From the NCBI RefSeq assembly GCF_018305005.1, contig NZ_JAGQEG010000001.1, positions 35,139-99,138 of the forward strand: a stretch of DNA of 64,000 bases. Reading direction: 5' to 3'. Of this stretch, positions 40,994 through 51,816 are shown in pieces. Made by a program: the position numbers and the translations under genes. Below the pieces are notes generated by a model. It did no database searches. It saw only the letters and a list, made by a program, of their open reading frames with translations, and was not told the DNA's origin. The DNA is from Collimonas silvisoli (GTDB taxonomy: Bacteria; Pseudomonadota; Gammaproteobacteria; Burkholderiales; Burkholderiaceae_D). Numbering within the stretch: position 1 is the first letter of the stretch; each line of letters opens with the position of its first letter.

Positions 40994-42397
40994 CTATTTT
41001 CTTTGCGCATGGACTTGTCCGCCCTCTTCCGCCAAGTCCCAGAACATGCCAGCCATGATCTGCAGCGATTGGCGCGATACGCTGGCCAGAATATGTTCAT
41101 CCGGCGCATGCTGCGAGCAGGCCGGATAGGAATGCGGCACCCACAGCGTAGGCAAGCCCAGCACATCGGCAAAGACGTCATTGGGTAGCGATCCACCCAG
41201 ATTCGGCAGCAGCGTCGGCGCCGTGCCGGTAGTGCGTTGCATCGAAGCCAGGCCCCAGCGTACCCAGGCATCGTCCGGATCGAGACGGGTCGCTTCGAAT
41301 TGGGTGCCGGAGGGTAAAACCTCGACATCATCGTAACCATGCGCATCGAGATGGCTGCGGATGTGCGCCAGGAAGTTCTTGCTGTCGCTGCCGACCACAT
41401 AACGGATCTGGCAATGCGCGAAAGCATGGCCAGGGATAGCATTCACCGGCGCCTCCGGATTGCCGGTCTTCATCGCCAGCACCTCCAGCGTATTCCAGCC
41501 GAATACCCGTTCCGCCGGCGACAGGCCTGGTTCGCCCCAGTCGCTGTCGACTTCCGGATCGCCCGCAGAGCCGCCAACCTCGACGCCGTCCAGCGCATCG
41601 CGCACGCTCTGCGGTAAATTATCCGGCAACAACCGGGCGACGCGGATGCATCCTTTCTCATCGACCAGGCTGGCAATCGCATTGGCCAGCCGCACGCCGG
41701 GATTGCGCAACAGGCCGCCCCAGTTGCCAGAGTGATGCGCGCCATCGCGCAGCCTGACCCGCAGATCGAAATTGCAGCCGCCGCGCGAGCCCAGGAACAT
41801 GGTCGGCTTGGCGGCGGCGACGCGTGGACCATCGGATGCGATGAACACATCGGCCGCCAGACGCTCAGCGTGCAGCGCGCAGATTTCCTTCAAGCCGGGA
41901 GAGCCGATCTCCTCGCCCATTTCCAGGATCACCTTGACGTTGTAGCCCAGCTTGCCGTGGCGTACCGCCAGCACTTGCGCCAGCGCGGCGAAATTGATCG
42001 TGTGTTGCGCCTTGTTGTCGGCAGCGCCGCGGCCGTACCAGCGGTCGCCTTCGACCACGATTTCCCATGGATTCAGGCCGCTGCGCCATTGATTGTCATA
42101 GCCGCGCACGACGTCGCCGTGGCCATAGGTAAGAACGGTGAACGCAGCGCCCTGCTCGATCCGCTCGGCCAGCAGGAACGGGCTGCCGCCGGCCTGCGGG
42201 TTGGCGAGGATCTGACAGCTAAAACCCAGCGCTGCCAGTTCCGGCACAATCTGTTCTTTCAGATACGCCAGCAGGATGGGCGCGCTGCCGGCTTCCTGGC
42301 TCTCGGTGCGCACCGCGACACGGCGCGCCAGCGCGTCCTTGAAGCGGCCGTCGTCGAAATAGGCGCTGGCCTTGCTGATTGCTTCCGTTCTGCTCAT
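40994..42397 (-). CDS. M20-family dipeptidase/deacylase
   Basis: 467 residues, M20A/ArgE-DapE group: Tyr-Gly-His-Gly-Asp-Val-Val, Gly-Arg-Gly-Ala-Ala-Asp-Asn-Lys, Met-Gly-Glu-Glu-Ile-Gly-Ser-Pro-Gly, and a C-terminal metal His. Probable zinc-dependent hydrolysis of dipeptides or N-acyl peptides. It sits between the hippurate hydrolase-like gene and the ABC ATPase gene, so it probably processes what the transporter brings in. Confidence 0.9.
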   Translation of the reverse strand: MSRTEAISKASAYFDDGRFKDALARRVAVRTESQEAGSAPILLAYLKEQIVPELAALGFSCQILANPQAGGSPFLLAERIEQGAAFTVLTYGHGDVVRGYDNQWRSGLNPWEIVVEGDRWYGRGAADNKAQHTINFAALAQVLAVRHGKLGYNVKVILEMGEEIGSPGLKEICALHAERLAADVFIASDGPRVAAAKPTMFLGSRGGCNFDLRVRLRDGAHHSGNWGGLLRNPGVRLANAIASLVDEKGCIRVARLLPDNLPQSVRDALDGVEVGGSAGDPEVDSDWGEPGLSPAERVFGWNTLEVLAMKTGNPEAPVNAIPGHAFAHCQIRYVVGSDSKNFLAHIRSHLDAHGYDDVEVLPSGTQFEATRLDPDDAWVRWGLASMQRTTGTAPTLLPNLGGSLPNDVFADVLGLPTLWVPHSYPACSQHAPDEHILASVSRQSLQIMAGMFWDLAEEGGQVHAQRK

Positions 42398-42474
42398 ATT
42401 TTTCCTCGATTGACGGCGGCATCGACTCTCAATCGATGCCAAAGTTAAATGTTTTGTATTCCTGCAGCCTGGAT

Positions 42475-43337
<863 letters not shown>

Positions 43338-43341
<4 letters not shown>

Positions 43342-44327
43342 GCCGCCACCTCCGCGCCATGCGGATGAACGCTGTTGCAGCGTGCATGGTGCGCATCCTG
43401 GATTTCGACATTCGGCGGCAACTGCTCGCAGGCATCGTGCGCCTGCGGACAGCGGTTGCGAAAGGCGCAGCCCTGCACAGCCCCGACCAGGCTCGGCACC
43501 ACGCCGGGTATCGCCGCCAGACGGCTGCCCGGCGGCGTCTTGCCGCGCACCGGAATGCAGTTGAGCAAGCCGCGTGTGTATGGATGACTGGGACGGGCGA
43601 ACAATTGCGCCACCGGCGCCGTCTCGACGATCTCGCCGGCGTACATGACCGCAACCCGATCGGCGATGCGCGCCACCACGCCCAGGTCATGCGTGATGAA
43701 CACCACTGCGCTGCCGAATTCCCTTTGCAATTCTCTTATCATCCGCAGAATCTGCGCCTGTATCGTGACATCCAGCGCGGTAGTCGGTTCGTCGGCGATG
43801 ATCAGGTCCGGTTCGCACATCAGGGCCATCGCAATCATCACGCGCTGGCGCAAGCCGCCGGACAACTGATGCGGGTATTGCCGCAGGCGGTCCTCGGCAT
43901 TCTTGATGCCGGTGCGATGCAACAGGTAAAGCGCCCGTTCGCGGGCTTGCGCATACGAGACCTGGCGATGCTGGAGCAAGACCTCGCACAACTGATTTCC
44001 CAGCGTATAGGAAGGATTGAGCGAGGTCATCGGATCCTGGAAAATCATGGCCATGCGCTGGCCGCGCAGATCCGCCATCTTGCGTTCCGGCAGCTGCTGC
44101 AAATCGATGCCGTCGAAACGGATGTGGGCGGCGCTGCGTTGCGCCTTGCGCGGCAACAAGCCCATCAGCGCCAGCGACGTCATCGATTTGCCGCATCCCG
44201 ATTCGCCGACCAGGCACAACATCTCGCCGCGCCTGACCTGGAAATCGATGCCGCGCACCGCGTGCAGGATGCCATGCTCGGTGGGCAAATCGACACGCAG
44301 GTCTTTTACATCTAGCAATATGCTCAT
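43338..44327 (-). CDS. Peptide ABC transporter ATP-binding protein (DppD/OppD type)
   Basis: 329 residues: Walker A Gly-Glu-Ser-Gly-Cys-Gly-Lys-Ser, signature Leu-Ser-Gly-Gly-Leu-Arg-Gln-Arg, Walker B Ile-Ala-Asp-Glu-Pro-Thr. The C-terminal oligopeptide domain carries the Cys cluster Cys-x-Phe-Arg-x-Arg-Cys-Pro-x-Ala plus a later Cys, which in DppD binds an Fe-S cluster. Confidence 0.93.
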
Positions 44328-44369
44328 ACCAAGCTCCTTGTTGCGCTCACGCCGATCGAGGGCGCCGCT

Positions 44370-45299
44370 TCAATTGCGGCCATCGGGTGCACTCATGTCG
44401 CGCAGGCCGTCGCCGACCAGATTGATCGCCAATACCAGCAATATCAGCGCGATCCCGGGAATCAGAATGACCCAGGGTTGGAAGAACATGTAGGCCTTGC
44501 CCTCGGCCACCATCAGGCCCCAGGAAGGAGTCGGCGGCTGCACTCCCAGGCCGAGGAACGACAGCGTCGCCTCCAGCAAGATGGCATGCGCCATTTCCAG
44601 CGTCGCCACAACGATCAGCGCGCTCATGATATTCGGCAGGATTTCGCGCAGCAGGATGTAGGGCGTGGATGCGCCCAGCACCTGGGCCGCAGCGATGAAT
44701 TCGGCGTCGCGCAATTGCTGGGTGGCGGAACGCGTGACCACCGCGAAGCGATCCCACAGCAACAAGCCCAGCAGCACGATAACCACCTTGAGCGAACCGC
44801 CCACCAGCGACGCCGTCGCCAGCGCCACCAGCACCACCGGCAGCGCCAGCCGGGTGGTGATGACGTAGCTGATCACAGCATCGACGCGGCCGCCGAAATA
44901 ACCGGCCAGCACGCCCAGCGTGGTTCCTACCAGGCCCGAAATCAAGGCTGCCGAAAAGCCGATCAGCAGCGACACGCGAGCGCCGAACATCAAGCGGCTC
45001 AGATAATCGCGCCCGAGCTTGTCGGTGCCGAGCGCATGCAGCCAGCTGCCATTGGCGTGCCACACCGGCGGAATCAGGCGCTGCGTCACATCCTGGCTGT
45101 AAGGATCGTGCGGCGCCAGCCAGGGCGCCAACAACGCTGTCAGCACAATCAGGGCAAGCATTGCGGTTCCCAGCGTCAGGCCGTGATGGCCAAGAAGTCT
45201 GCGCAGCTTGCGGCGCCATTGCGGGGCCTGGGCTGGCGACAGCGCAGCTTGCAAAGCGGCGGCGGATGGCGTTACAGACGAAATCAAGGGAGACGACAT
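44370..45299 (-). CDS. Peptide ABC transporter permease (DppC/OppC type)
   Basis: 309 residues with an N-terminal polar leader, an OppC_N segment (Asp-Pro-Tyr-Ser-Gln-Asp, Leu-Gly-Thr-Asp-Lys-Leu-Gly-Arg-Asp) and five to six membrane helices. The EAA-like loop reads Ala-Ala-Gln-Val-Leu-Gly-Ala. Inner-membrane permease, 9 nt downstream of the DppB-like gene. Confidence 0.93.
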   Translation of the reverse strand: MSSPLISSVTPSAAALQAALSPAQAPQWRRKLRRLLGHHGLTLGTAMLALIVLTALLAPWLAPHDPYSQDVTQRLIPPVWHANGSWLHALGTDKLGRDYLSRLMFGARVSLLIGFSAALISGLVGTTLGVLAGYFGGRVDAVISYVITTRLALPVVLVALATASLVGGSLKVVIVLLGLLLWDRFAVVTRSATQQLRDAEFIAAAQVLGASTPYILLREILPNIMSALIVVATLEMAHAILLEATLSFLGLGVQPPTPSWGLMVAEGKAYMFFQPWVILIPGIALILLVLAINLVGDGLRDMSAPDGRN

Positions 45300-45307
45300 G
45301 AGGTTCC

Positions 45308-46225
45308 TTAGCGAGTGCGGATGCGCGGATCAAGCACGGCGTTGATGACGTCGGCCAGGAACGTCAGGGCGATATAGAACACCGCGATGATCAGCACCAC
45401 CGCTTGCACTACCGGATAATCGTTGCGGGAAATCGCATCCCACGCCAACTGCCCCAGGCCTTGCAGCGAGTACACCGATTCGATCACCACCGAGCCGCCC
45501 AGCATGAAACCCATTTCCACCGCCGCCAGGGCCACCACCGGAATCACTGCATTGCGCAGCGCATGCTTGAGAATCACGCGGCTCTTGCTCAAGCCCTTGG
45601 CTCTGGCGGTGCGTATGTAATCCGAATCCAGCACGTCGAGCATGCCGGCGCGCGTCAGCCGCATCATCGCCGGCGTCGCGTAATAACCCAGCGCGATAGC
45701 GGGCAGCACGAAATGCTGCCAGCTGGTGTTGCCCGCCACCGGCAGCCAGTGCAAGCCCACCGCAAAGATCACGATCAAGGTCAGGCCGAACCAGAAGCTG
45801 GGCATGGCTTGGCCGATCACAGCAATCAGCAAGGCCAGCCGATCCAGCCAGGTGTCGCGGAAAATCGCCGCCAGCACACCCAGCGGAATCGCCACGAATA
45901 CCGCCAGCAGCAGCGCGATGCCGCCGAGCTTGAGGGTGATCGGCAGACGCTCGGCTACCAGGTCCATCACGGAACTCTGGAAATAGTAAGAGCGCCCGAA
46001 GTCGAGCCGCACCGCGTGCCACAGCCAATCCGCAAACTGCGCCGTGAGCGGCCGGTCCAGGCCGTACTGCATGCGTATCGCTTCGACCTGCGCCGCGCTC
46101 GCTTCCGGTCCGGCGATGGCGGTAGCCAGATCGCCGGACAGATGCAACAGCATGAAGCTAACCACGGATACCGTGACGGCGACGCTCAGCGCAATCATTA
46201 AACGACGAAGGATATAGATCAACAT
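45308..46225 (-). CDS. Peptide ABC transporter permease (DppB/OppB type)
   Basis: 305 residues, six membrane helices, starting with the OppB-type Tyr-Ile-Leu-Arg-Arg-Leu and carrying Arg-Thr-Ala-Arg-Ala-Lys-Gly-Leu in the ATPase-contacting loop. It pairs with the OppC-like product to form the channel. Confidence 0.93.
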   Translation of the reverse strand: MLIYILRRLMIALSVAVTVSVVSFMLLHLSGDLATAIAGPEASAAQVEAIRMQYGLDRPLTAQFADWLWHAVRLDFGRSYYFQSSVMDLVAERLPITLKLGGIALLLAVFVAIPLGVLAAIFRDTWLDRLALLIAVIGQAMPSFWFGLTLIVIFAVGLHWLPVAGNTSWQHFVLPAIALGYYATPAMMRLTRAGMLDVLDSDYIRTARAKGLSKSRVILKHALRNAVIPVVALAAVEMGFMLGGSVVIESVYSLQGLGQLAWDAISRNDYPVVQAVVLIIAVFYIALTFLADVINAVLDPRIRTR

Positions 46226-46287
46226 GATGATGGCTGGCTACCCATGGCTGGTTTGAAACGGCTTGAGTCGATCCCGGATAAATAGAA

Positions 46288-47823
46288 TTATTTCCAGCTG
46301 GCCTCGTAAAAGCGCGGCAATTCATCCGGGTAGCCCTGGAATTTCAGGGCCGAGGTGTAGGCATAATTGGTGGAATAGGAAAACAGCGGAGCCGCCAGCG
46401 CCTGCTGCGAAATGCGCTGCAATGCCTTGCTATAGTTTTCCTTGCGCACCGCGGCATCGAGCGAGGAATCGGCCACGTCCAGCCAGCTTTTCACTTGCGC
46501 GTCCTTGCTCACATCGTCGGCGCCGCCCTTGAACCAGACACCGGTGAAGGCGGATGTATCGTTCACTGAAAACGAACCCCATGCCTGAAAGGTCATCGGC
46601 GTCTTGCCGGCGCGGTACTCGGTTTGCAAGGCGGCAAATTTCATGTAATGCAGGCGGGCGTTGATGCCGATCTTGTGCAAATCGCCGATCAGGGCTTCCG
46701 CATATTCCCGCTCGCGGTATGCATAGATTTCGGTATCGAAACCTTTCGGATAGCCGGCTTCGGCCAGCAGCGCTTTGGCCTTCGCCGGGTTGTATTCATA
46801 TTTGACGACCGCCTTGGTTTCGCAGCCGAATTGGGCGCGGAAACAGGTCGCATACACCGGCTGGCTGCCGCCGCGCACCAGGCTGCCGGCCAGGCCGTTG
46901 CGGTTGACGGCGTAATTCACCGCCTGCCGCACGCGCACGTCCTTGAACGGCGAATTCGCTGCCGAACTGCCGGTGCTATCCATGGTCAGGAAGCCGATGC
47001 GCATGGTCTCCCCGCTCTGCACTGTGATATTGGGCATGCTGCGCATCGCATCGGCCTGGTCGGCGGCGACCCGCCAGATCCAGTCGATCGCGCCGGTCAT
47101 CAGTTGCGCAACCCGGGTTTCGGGATCGGGTATCACGACGAATTTCAGGTTGCCGATCTTCGGCTGTCCTTGCGGGCTGTCCTTGAAATAGGCGCTGTTC
47201 TTCACCATGCTGACGCCCTGGCCCGGGGTGACGCTGGTGATGCGGTAAGGGCCGGTGCCTATCGGCGCCTTGCTGAATCCTTCCACGCCGACCTTCTTGA
47301 AATAGGTTGCCGGATAGATCGGCGTCGGGCCGGACAGGTATTCGAGCGCAGCCGGGAAAGGCTGCTTCAGGTTGATCCGTACCCGGTACTCGCCGAGCTT
47401 CTCGGCGTTTTTGATCCAATCGGTATTCTGGCGCGTCACCACCTTCGATTCCGGAGACGCCACGTAGTTGAAGGTAAACACCACATCGTCGGCGCTGAAT
47501 TTGTCGCCGTTGTGGAATGTGACGCCCTGGCGCAGATCCAGCACCAGCGCCGTCGGCGATTCCCATTTCCAGGAAGTCGCCAGCTGCGGTTTGTACTCGT
47601 TGGTTTTAGGATCGCGGTATACCAGCGTATCCCACGCCAGATGCGCGATGATGACACCCTCGCGTAAATTGTTGTGATAAGGGCCGATATTCTCGACCTC
47701 GCTGTCTGACGCATAGACCAGCGTATCGTTGGCCTTGCCGGCCAGCGCTGGTGCAGTGCAGGCAGCGCCGGCGGCGAGCAGGATACAGCGCAGCCATGCA
47801 GAGGAAATTTTCATCGCAAACAT
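46288..47823 (-). CDS. Peptide ABC transporter substrate-binding protein (SBP family 5)
   Basis: 511 residues with a Sec signal peptide (about 4-28, ending Ala-Leu-Ala-Gly; no lipobox Cys at the right place). The SBP_bac_5 pattern includes Val-Thr-Phe-His-Asn-Gly-Asp and Ile-Gly-Thr-Gly-Pro-Tyr. Periplasmic receptor of the DppBCDF-like transporter; first gene of the operon. Met4 (47814) may be the true start. Ligand unknown; peptides, opines or acyl-peptides fit the M20 genes downstream. Confidence 0.92.
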   Translation of the reverse strand: MFAMKISSAWLRCILLAAGAACTAPALAGKANDTLVYASDSEVENIGPYHNNLREGVIIAHLAWDTLVYRDPKTNEYKPQLATSWKWESPTALVLDLRQGVTFHNGDKFSADDVVFTFNYVASPESKVVTRQNTDWIKNAEKLGEYRVRINLKQPFPAALEYLSGPTPIYPATYFKKVGVEGFSKAPIGTGPYRITSVTPGQGVSMVKNSAYFKDSPQGQPKIGNLKFVVIPDPETRVAQLMTGAIDWIWRVAADQADAMRSMPNITVQSGETMRIGFLTMDSTGSSAANSPFKDVRVRQAVNYAVNRNGLAGSLVRGGSQPVYATCFRAQFGCETKAVVKYEYNPAKAKALLAEAGYPKGFDTEIYAYREREYAEALIGDLHKIGINARLHYMKFAALQTEYRAGKTPMTFQAWGSFSVNDTSAFTGVWFKGGADDVSKDAQVKSWLDVADSSLDAAVRKENYSKALQRISQQALAAPLFSYSTNYAYTSALKFQGYPDELPRFYEASWK

Positions 47824-47911
47824 CCTTTTCGAGATTTTTTCTGGAAAAACCGTGGCGTCGAATCGATACTAGGCCACAATACCGCTTGCAACAACTATCA
47901 AATTTCTAACT

Positions 47912-47936
47912 CTGCGTTGCTGAAAACAGAACGCAG
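47912..47936. promoter_or_regulatory. LysR box candidate
   Basis: Perfect 7-bp arms (ctgcgtt / aacgcag) with an 11-bp centre, containing T-N11-A. It lies 6 nt before the lysR start and about 90 nt before the divergent SBP gene. Confidence 0.6.
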
Positions 47937-47942
47937 TAAAAG

Positions 47943-48872
47943 ATGAAAGATGAGGCCGTTTCCATGAAATCGCATCAATTGCAAGAAACTTCACTGCGCT
48001 ATTTTCTCGAAGTCGTCCGTTGCGGCTCGATCAGCGAAGCGTCGCAGCGCCTGAACGTGGCGAGTTCGGCGATCAGCCGCCAGATCAGCGGCCTGGAACA
48101 GATTCTGGATACCGTGCTGTTCGAGCGCCGCCCGCGCGGCATGGTGCTCAGCGCCGGCGGCGAAGTGCTGGCCGCGCATGCGCTCAAGGCAGCGTTGGAA
48201 GCCGACCGCGTGGTGGCCGATCTGCTGTCGCTCAAAGGATTGAAAAGCGGCAGGATCAGGATCGCCAGCACGGAAGGTTTCGCCATCGATTTCCTGCCGC
48301 GCGTGATCGCGGATTTCCAGAAAAAATATCCGGCGATCATGTTCCAGCTGTATGTCGGGCCGCCGGCCAGCGTTTCGCGCCAGGTGCGCGAGGGCAATGC
48401 GGATATCGGCCTCACCTTCAGCCGCATCCCGGAGCCGAATATCAAGGTCGTGCACCAGCAGCCGGCGCCGGTCATGGCCGTCATGCGCAAAGACCATCCG
48501 CTAAGCCAGTTCAAGCAGGTGTCGTTATCGCAACTGGCCGCCTATCCGATCGCCCTGCCCGAACCCAACACTACCTTGCGGCAATTGTTCGACCTTGCCT
48601 GCAACCGCCAGCAGTTGCTGTTCGAGCCGGTGCTGACCAGCAATTATGTCGAGGCTTTATACAATTTTGTGATGTACAGCGGCGGCGTCTCCATTTCCGG
48701 CGAGGTATCGGTGCGCTACCGGATCGCGGAGGGGAAAATGATCATGCTGCCGATCCGCGATCGCGGGCTTGACGCACGCCAGGTCGAAGTGCAAACCTTG
48801 ATCGGGCGTACCCTGCCGCGCGTGGTCGAGACATTCCTGGATTACCTGGTGAATCATCTGCGGTCTGAGTGA
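47943..48872 (+). CDS. LysR-family regulator of the peptide transporter
   Basis: 309 residues: HTH at about 14-73 (Ser-Ile-Ser-Glu-Ala-Ser-Gln-Arg-Leu-Asn-Val, Ala-Ile-Ser-Arg-Gln-Ile) and a LysR substrate domain. It is divergent from the SBP gene with a good LysR box between them, so it probably regulates the transporter and M20 operon. Met8 (47964) is an alternative start. Confidence 0.92.
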   Translation: MKDEAVSMKSHQLQETSLRYFLEVVRCGSISEASQRLNVASSAISRQISGLEQILDTVLFERRPRGMVLSAGGEVLAAHALKAALEADRVVADLLSLKGLKSGRIRIASTEGFAIDFLPRVIADFQKKYPAIMFQLYVGPPASVSRQVREGNADIGLTFSRIPEPNIKVVHQQPAPVMAVMRKDHPLSQFKQVSLSQLAAYPIALPEPNTTLRQLFDLACNRQQLLFEPVLTSNYVEALYNFVMYSGGVSISGEVSVRYRIAEGKMIMLPIRDRGLDARQVEVQTLIGRTLPRVVETFLDYLVNHLRSE

Positions 48873-48880
48873 AGCGGGTT

Positions 48881-49390
48881 CTAGATAGGCAGCTGGGTAG
48901 TTGAGAGAACTTGCTTAAGCACCATGAATGTGCGGATTTGCCGCACCCCCGGCAAATACAGCAACTGCTCCGCGTGGAGACGGTTATAGCTATCGTTGTC
49001 CTTGGTCCGCAACAGCATGAAGTAGTCGAACTCGCCTGTGACTACATGACATTCCAGGCAACCTGAAACCTTCTGCGCCGCCCGCTCGAAATCGGCAAAC
49101 GATTCCGGCGTCGACCGATCCAGCACCACGCCGATCATCACCAGGGTGCCGGCATCCAGGGCGCGTGGATCGAGCAGCGCCACTATCCCTTTGATCAACC
49201 CCAGTTCCTTGAGCCGCTCGACCCGCCGCAGACATGCGGGAGCGCTCAGGTTCACCTTGGCCGCCAGCGCGACATTGGAGACCGAGGCGTCGCGCTGCAA
49301 CGCCCTCAGGATCGCGCGGTCGGTACGATCCATGGTTTCGCCGGCGCCAACAGCCGGCGACGTCTTTGCACGCAATTTTGTTGCTTTCAT
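48881..49390 (-). CDS. acdR: Lrp/AsnC-family regulator of ACC deaminase
   Basis: 169 residues: an N-terminal extension of about 20, winged HTH (Leu-Ser-Ala-Pro-Ala-Cys-Leu-Arg-Arg-Val), then the RAM ligand-binding domain (Val-Thr-Gly-Glu-Phe-Asp-Tyr). It is divergent from acdS, the arrangement seen for acdR in Pseudomonas and Azospirillum, where it is an ACC-responsive activator. The intergenic region is AT-rich with a possible Lrp box (aaaata...tattttt near 49404-49430). Confidence 0.88.
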   Translation of the reverse strand: MKATKLRAKTSPAVGAGETMDRTDRAILRALQRDASVSNVALAAKVNLSAPACLRRVERLKELGLIKGIVALLDPRALDAGTLVMIGVVLDRSTPESFADFERAAQKVSGCLECHVVTGEFDYFMLLRTKDNDSYNRLHAEQLLYLPGVRQIRTFMVLKQVLSTTQLPI

Positions 49391-49597
49391 ATGTTTTTAA
49401 GCAAAATAAAAGATGCCAATATTTTTCATGTTCAAATTTTAAAGCCGAATAATGGCAGAAACTTGCAACCATGTTTCTTACGATTGATTCTAATATGGAT
49501 TCGATCTCAACATCAATGAAAGCTGGGTTCGAGCATGCCTGTTTTCTTTGCCAGCTTTGATGCATGGATACCCACCCCAACCCCAGGAGCCGCTCCC

Positions 49598-50614
49598 ATG
49601 AACCTGAAAAAATTTCCCCGTCACTCCCTGACCTTTGGTCCCACCCCGATCCAGCCGCTCAAACGCCTCAGCGCGCACCTGGGCGGCAAAGTCGAGCTTT
49701 ACGCCAAACGCGAGGACTGCAACAGCGGCCTGGCCTTCGGCGGCAACAAGACCCGCAAACTGGAATATCTGATTCCTGAAGCACTGGAAGGCGGCTACGA
49801 CACGCTGGTATCCATCGGCGGCATCCAGTCGAAGCAAACGCGCCAGGTGGCGGCGGTAGCGGCGCACCTCGGCCTCAAATGCGTGCTGGTGCAAGAAAAC
49901 TGGGTGAATTATTCGGACGCGGTGTATGACCGGGTCGGCAATATCGAAATGTCGCGCATCCTCGGCGCCGACGTGCGGCTGGACAGCGCCGGCTTCGATA
50001 TCGGCATCCGCCAGAGCTGGGAACAGGCGATGGAAGATGTGCGTAAGGCCGGCGGCAAGCCATTCCCGATCCCCGCCGGCTGTTCGGAACACCCGCGCGG
50101 CGGCCTTGGCTTTGTCGGGTTTGCCGAAGAAGTCCGGCAGCAGGAAGCCGAGCTAGGCTTCAAGTTCGATTACATCGTCACCTGCTCGGTAACCGGCAGC
50201 ACCCAAGCCGGCATGCTGGTCGGCTTCGCGGCGGACGGCCGCGCCGACCGCGTGATCGGCATCGACGCCTCGGCCAAGCCGCAGCAGACCTTCGACCAGA
50301 TTCTGCGCATCGCGAAAAACACCGCTGAGCTGGTCGAACTGGGGCGTGACATCACCGCCAAGGATGTGGTGCTGGATACGCGTTTCGGCGGCCCCGAATA
50401 CGGTTTGCCGAACGAGGGCACGCTGGAAGCCATCCGTCTCTGCGCCCGCATGGAAGGCATGCTGACCGACCCGGTCTACGAAGGTAAATCGATGCACGGC
50501 ATGATCGAGAAAGTGCGGCTGGGTGAGTTTCCCGCAGGTTCCAAGGTGCTGTACGCCCACCTGGGCGGCGTGCCTGCGCTTAACGCCTACAGCTTCCTGT
50601 TCCGCAATGGTTGA
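49598..50614 (+). CDS. acdS: 1-aminocyclopropane-1-carboxylate deaminase
   Basis: 338 residues, PLP-dependent fold type II enzyme, exactly the ACC deaminase length. Diagnostic residues are in register: Lys51 (PLP), Ser78, Tyr294, Glu295 and Leu322. Glu295 and Leu322 separate it from D-cysteine desulfhydrases. It converts the plant ethylene precursor ACC to 2-oxobutyrate and ammonia in the cytoplasm. AGGAG lies 10 nt before ATG 49598. AcdR is divergent. Suggests plant or fungal association. Confidence 0.96.
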   Translation: MNLKKFPRHSLTFGPTPIQPLKRLSAHLGGKVELYAKREDCNSGLAFGGNKTRKLEYLIPEALEGGYDTLVSIGGIQSKQTRQVAAVAAHLGLKCVLVQENWVNYSDAVYDRVGNIEMSRILGADVRLDSAGFDIGIRQSWEQAMEDVRKAGGKPFPIPAGCSEHPRGGLGFVGFAEEVRQQEAELGFKFDYIVTCSVTGSTQAGMLVGFAADGRADRVIGIDASAKPQQTFDQILRIAKNTAELVELGRDITAKDVVLDTRFGGPEYGLPNEGTLEAIRLCARMEGMLTDPVYEGKSMHGMIEKVRLGEFPAGSKVLYAHLGGVPALNAYSFLFRNG

Positions 50615-50632
50615 GGACCCTGGTTCTCCGGG

Positions 50633-51781
50633 TTAAATGCTGCGTTCCCCGCTCAAACGTGCGGGGCTGAGCGCGGCAGCGTCGACGCCATGCGCCAGTA
50701 TGTGATCCGGGATCGGCATGCCGCGCAGCATGGCGGCATACGCCTCTCCGGCTGCAGGCGCAGACTGGATGCCATAGCCGCCTTGCCCCGCAGCCCAGAA
50801 AAATCCCGCCAGCTTTTGATCGAAACCGGCAACCAGGCTGCCGTCCGCCACGAATGATCGCAGACCGGCCCAGACATGGCTGGGCCGGCGTACATTAAGT
50901 GTCGTCAAATTTTGTATGTGATCGATCGCAATCGCGATATCGAGCTCTTCGGCCTGGACGTCGTGCGGTGCCACCGGATCCGCATTGGCGGGAGAACCCA
51001 GCAGCATGCCGGCGTCCGGCTTGACATAGAAGGACTCGTCGATCCGCATGAACAGCGGCCAGGACGAGGCATCCATGCCGGCCGGCGGCTGGAAAGTGAA
51101 TGCCGAGCGCCGCTTCGGCACCAGTCCGATCAGGCCGGCGCCGGCCATCTGGCCGATAACGTCAGCCCAGGCGCCGCCCGCATTGACCACTACCGGCGCG
51201 CTGAAAGTACCTTGCGTCGTGATGATTTCCCAAGCTTGCGTCCGATATGCCAAAGCCTGCACTTCCGCATCGCAGACCAGCTTCGCGCCGGCCGCTCGCG
51301 CGCCGCGCAGGAAACCTTGGTGCAAGGCATGCACTTCGATATCGGCGGCATCCGCCTCATACACTGCAGCGGCAACCTGTTCGCGGCGCAATACCGGTAC
51401 GCGCCGGCAAGCTTGGTCCGCATTGAGACGTTCAACTTTATCCGACACGGAACGCACGATCGCTTCGTGCTTATCCAGTTCTGCCAGTTGATCCTGCGTT
51501 GCAAACATCAAGGCGCCGCGCGGTGCAAGCAAGGGATGATCGGCAAATCCTGGCGGCGGACGGTCGAAGAAAGCGCGGCTGGCGCAGGTCAGAGACCGCA
51601 CCTGCGGCGGTCCGTAGCTCTCCATATACAACGCCGCCGAACGGCCGGTGCTGTGATAGCCGGGCTGCGACTCGCGTTCGAGGATGATCACGCGTGCGTG
51701 GGGAGCGAGCCAATAGGCGATTGATGCGCCGGCGATACCGGCGCCTATGATGATGTAATCCGCTTGCATCTCATGGTCCAT
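50633..51781 (-). CDS. FAD-dependent amino-acid oxidoreductase (DadA/DauA-like)
   Basis: 382 residues, DAO family: N-terminal Gly-Ala-Gly-Ile-Ala-Gly-Ala dinucleotide motif (13-19), Ser-Thr-Gly-Arg-Ser-Ala-Ala and a C-terminal Gly-Gln-Gly-Gly-Tyr-Gly-Ile-Gln. It most resembles D-arginine dehydrogenase-type enzymes. AAGGAAT before ATG 51781. Last gene of the MFS-amidase-oxidase operon; amidase products could be its substrates. Confidence 0.88.
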   Translation of the reverse strand: MDHEMQADYIIIGAGIAGASIAYWLAPHARVIILERESQPGYHSTGRSAALYMESYGPPQVRSLTCASRAFFDRPPPGFADHPLLAPRGALMFATQDQLAELDKHEAIVRSVSDKVERLNADQACRRVPVLRREQVAAAVYEADAADIEVHALHQGFLRGARAAGAKLVCDAEVQALAYRTQAWEIITTQGTFSAPVVVNAGGAWADVIGQMAGAGLIGLVPKRRSAFTFQPPAGMDASSWPLFMRIDESFYVKPDAGMLLGSPANADPVAPHDVQAEELDIAIAIDHIQNLTTLNVRRPSHVWAGLRSFVADGSLVAGFDQKLAGFFWAAGQGGYGIQSAPAAGEAYAAMLRGMPIPDHILAHGVDAAALSPARLSGERSI

Positions 51782-51816
51782 GCAATATTCCTTTCGATTT
51801 CATGCGTAGCGCGGTC

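Noticed and set aside
49598..50614. acdS as D-cysteine desulfhydrase
   Set aside because: Glu295 and Leu322 are the ACC deaminase residues; the desulfhydrase has other residues at these positions.
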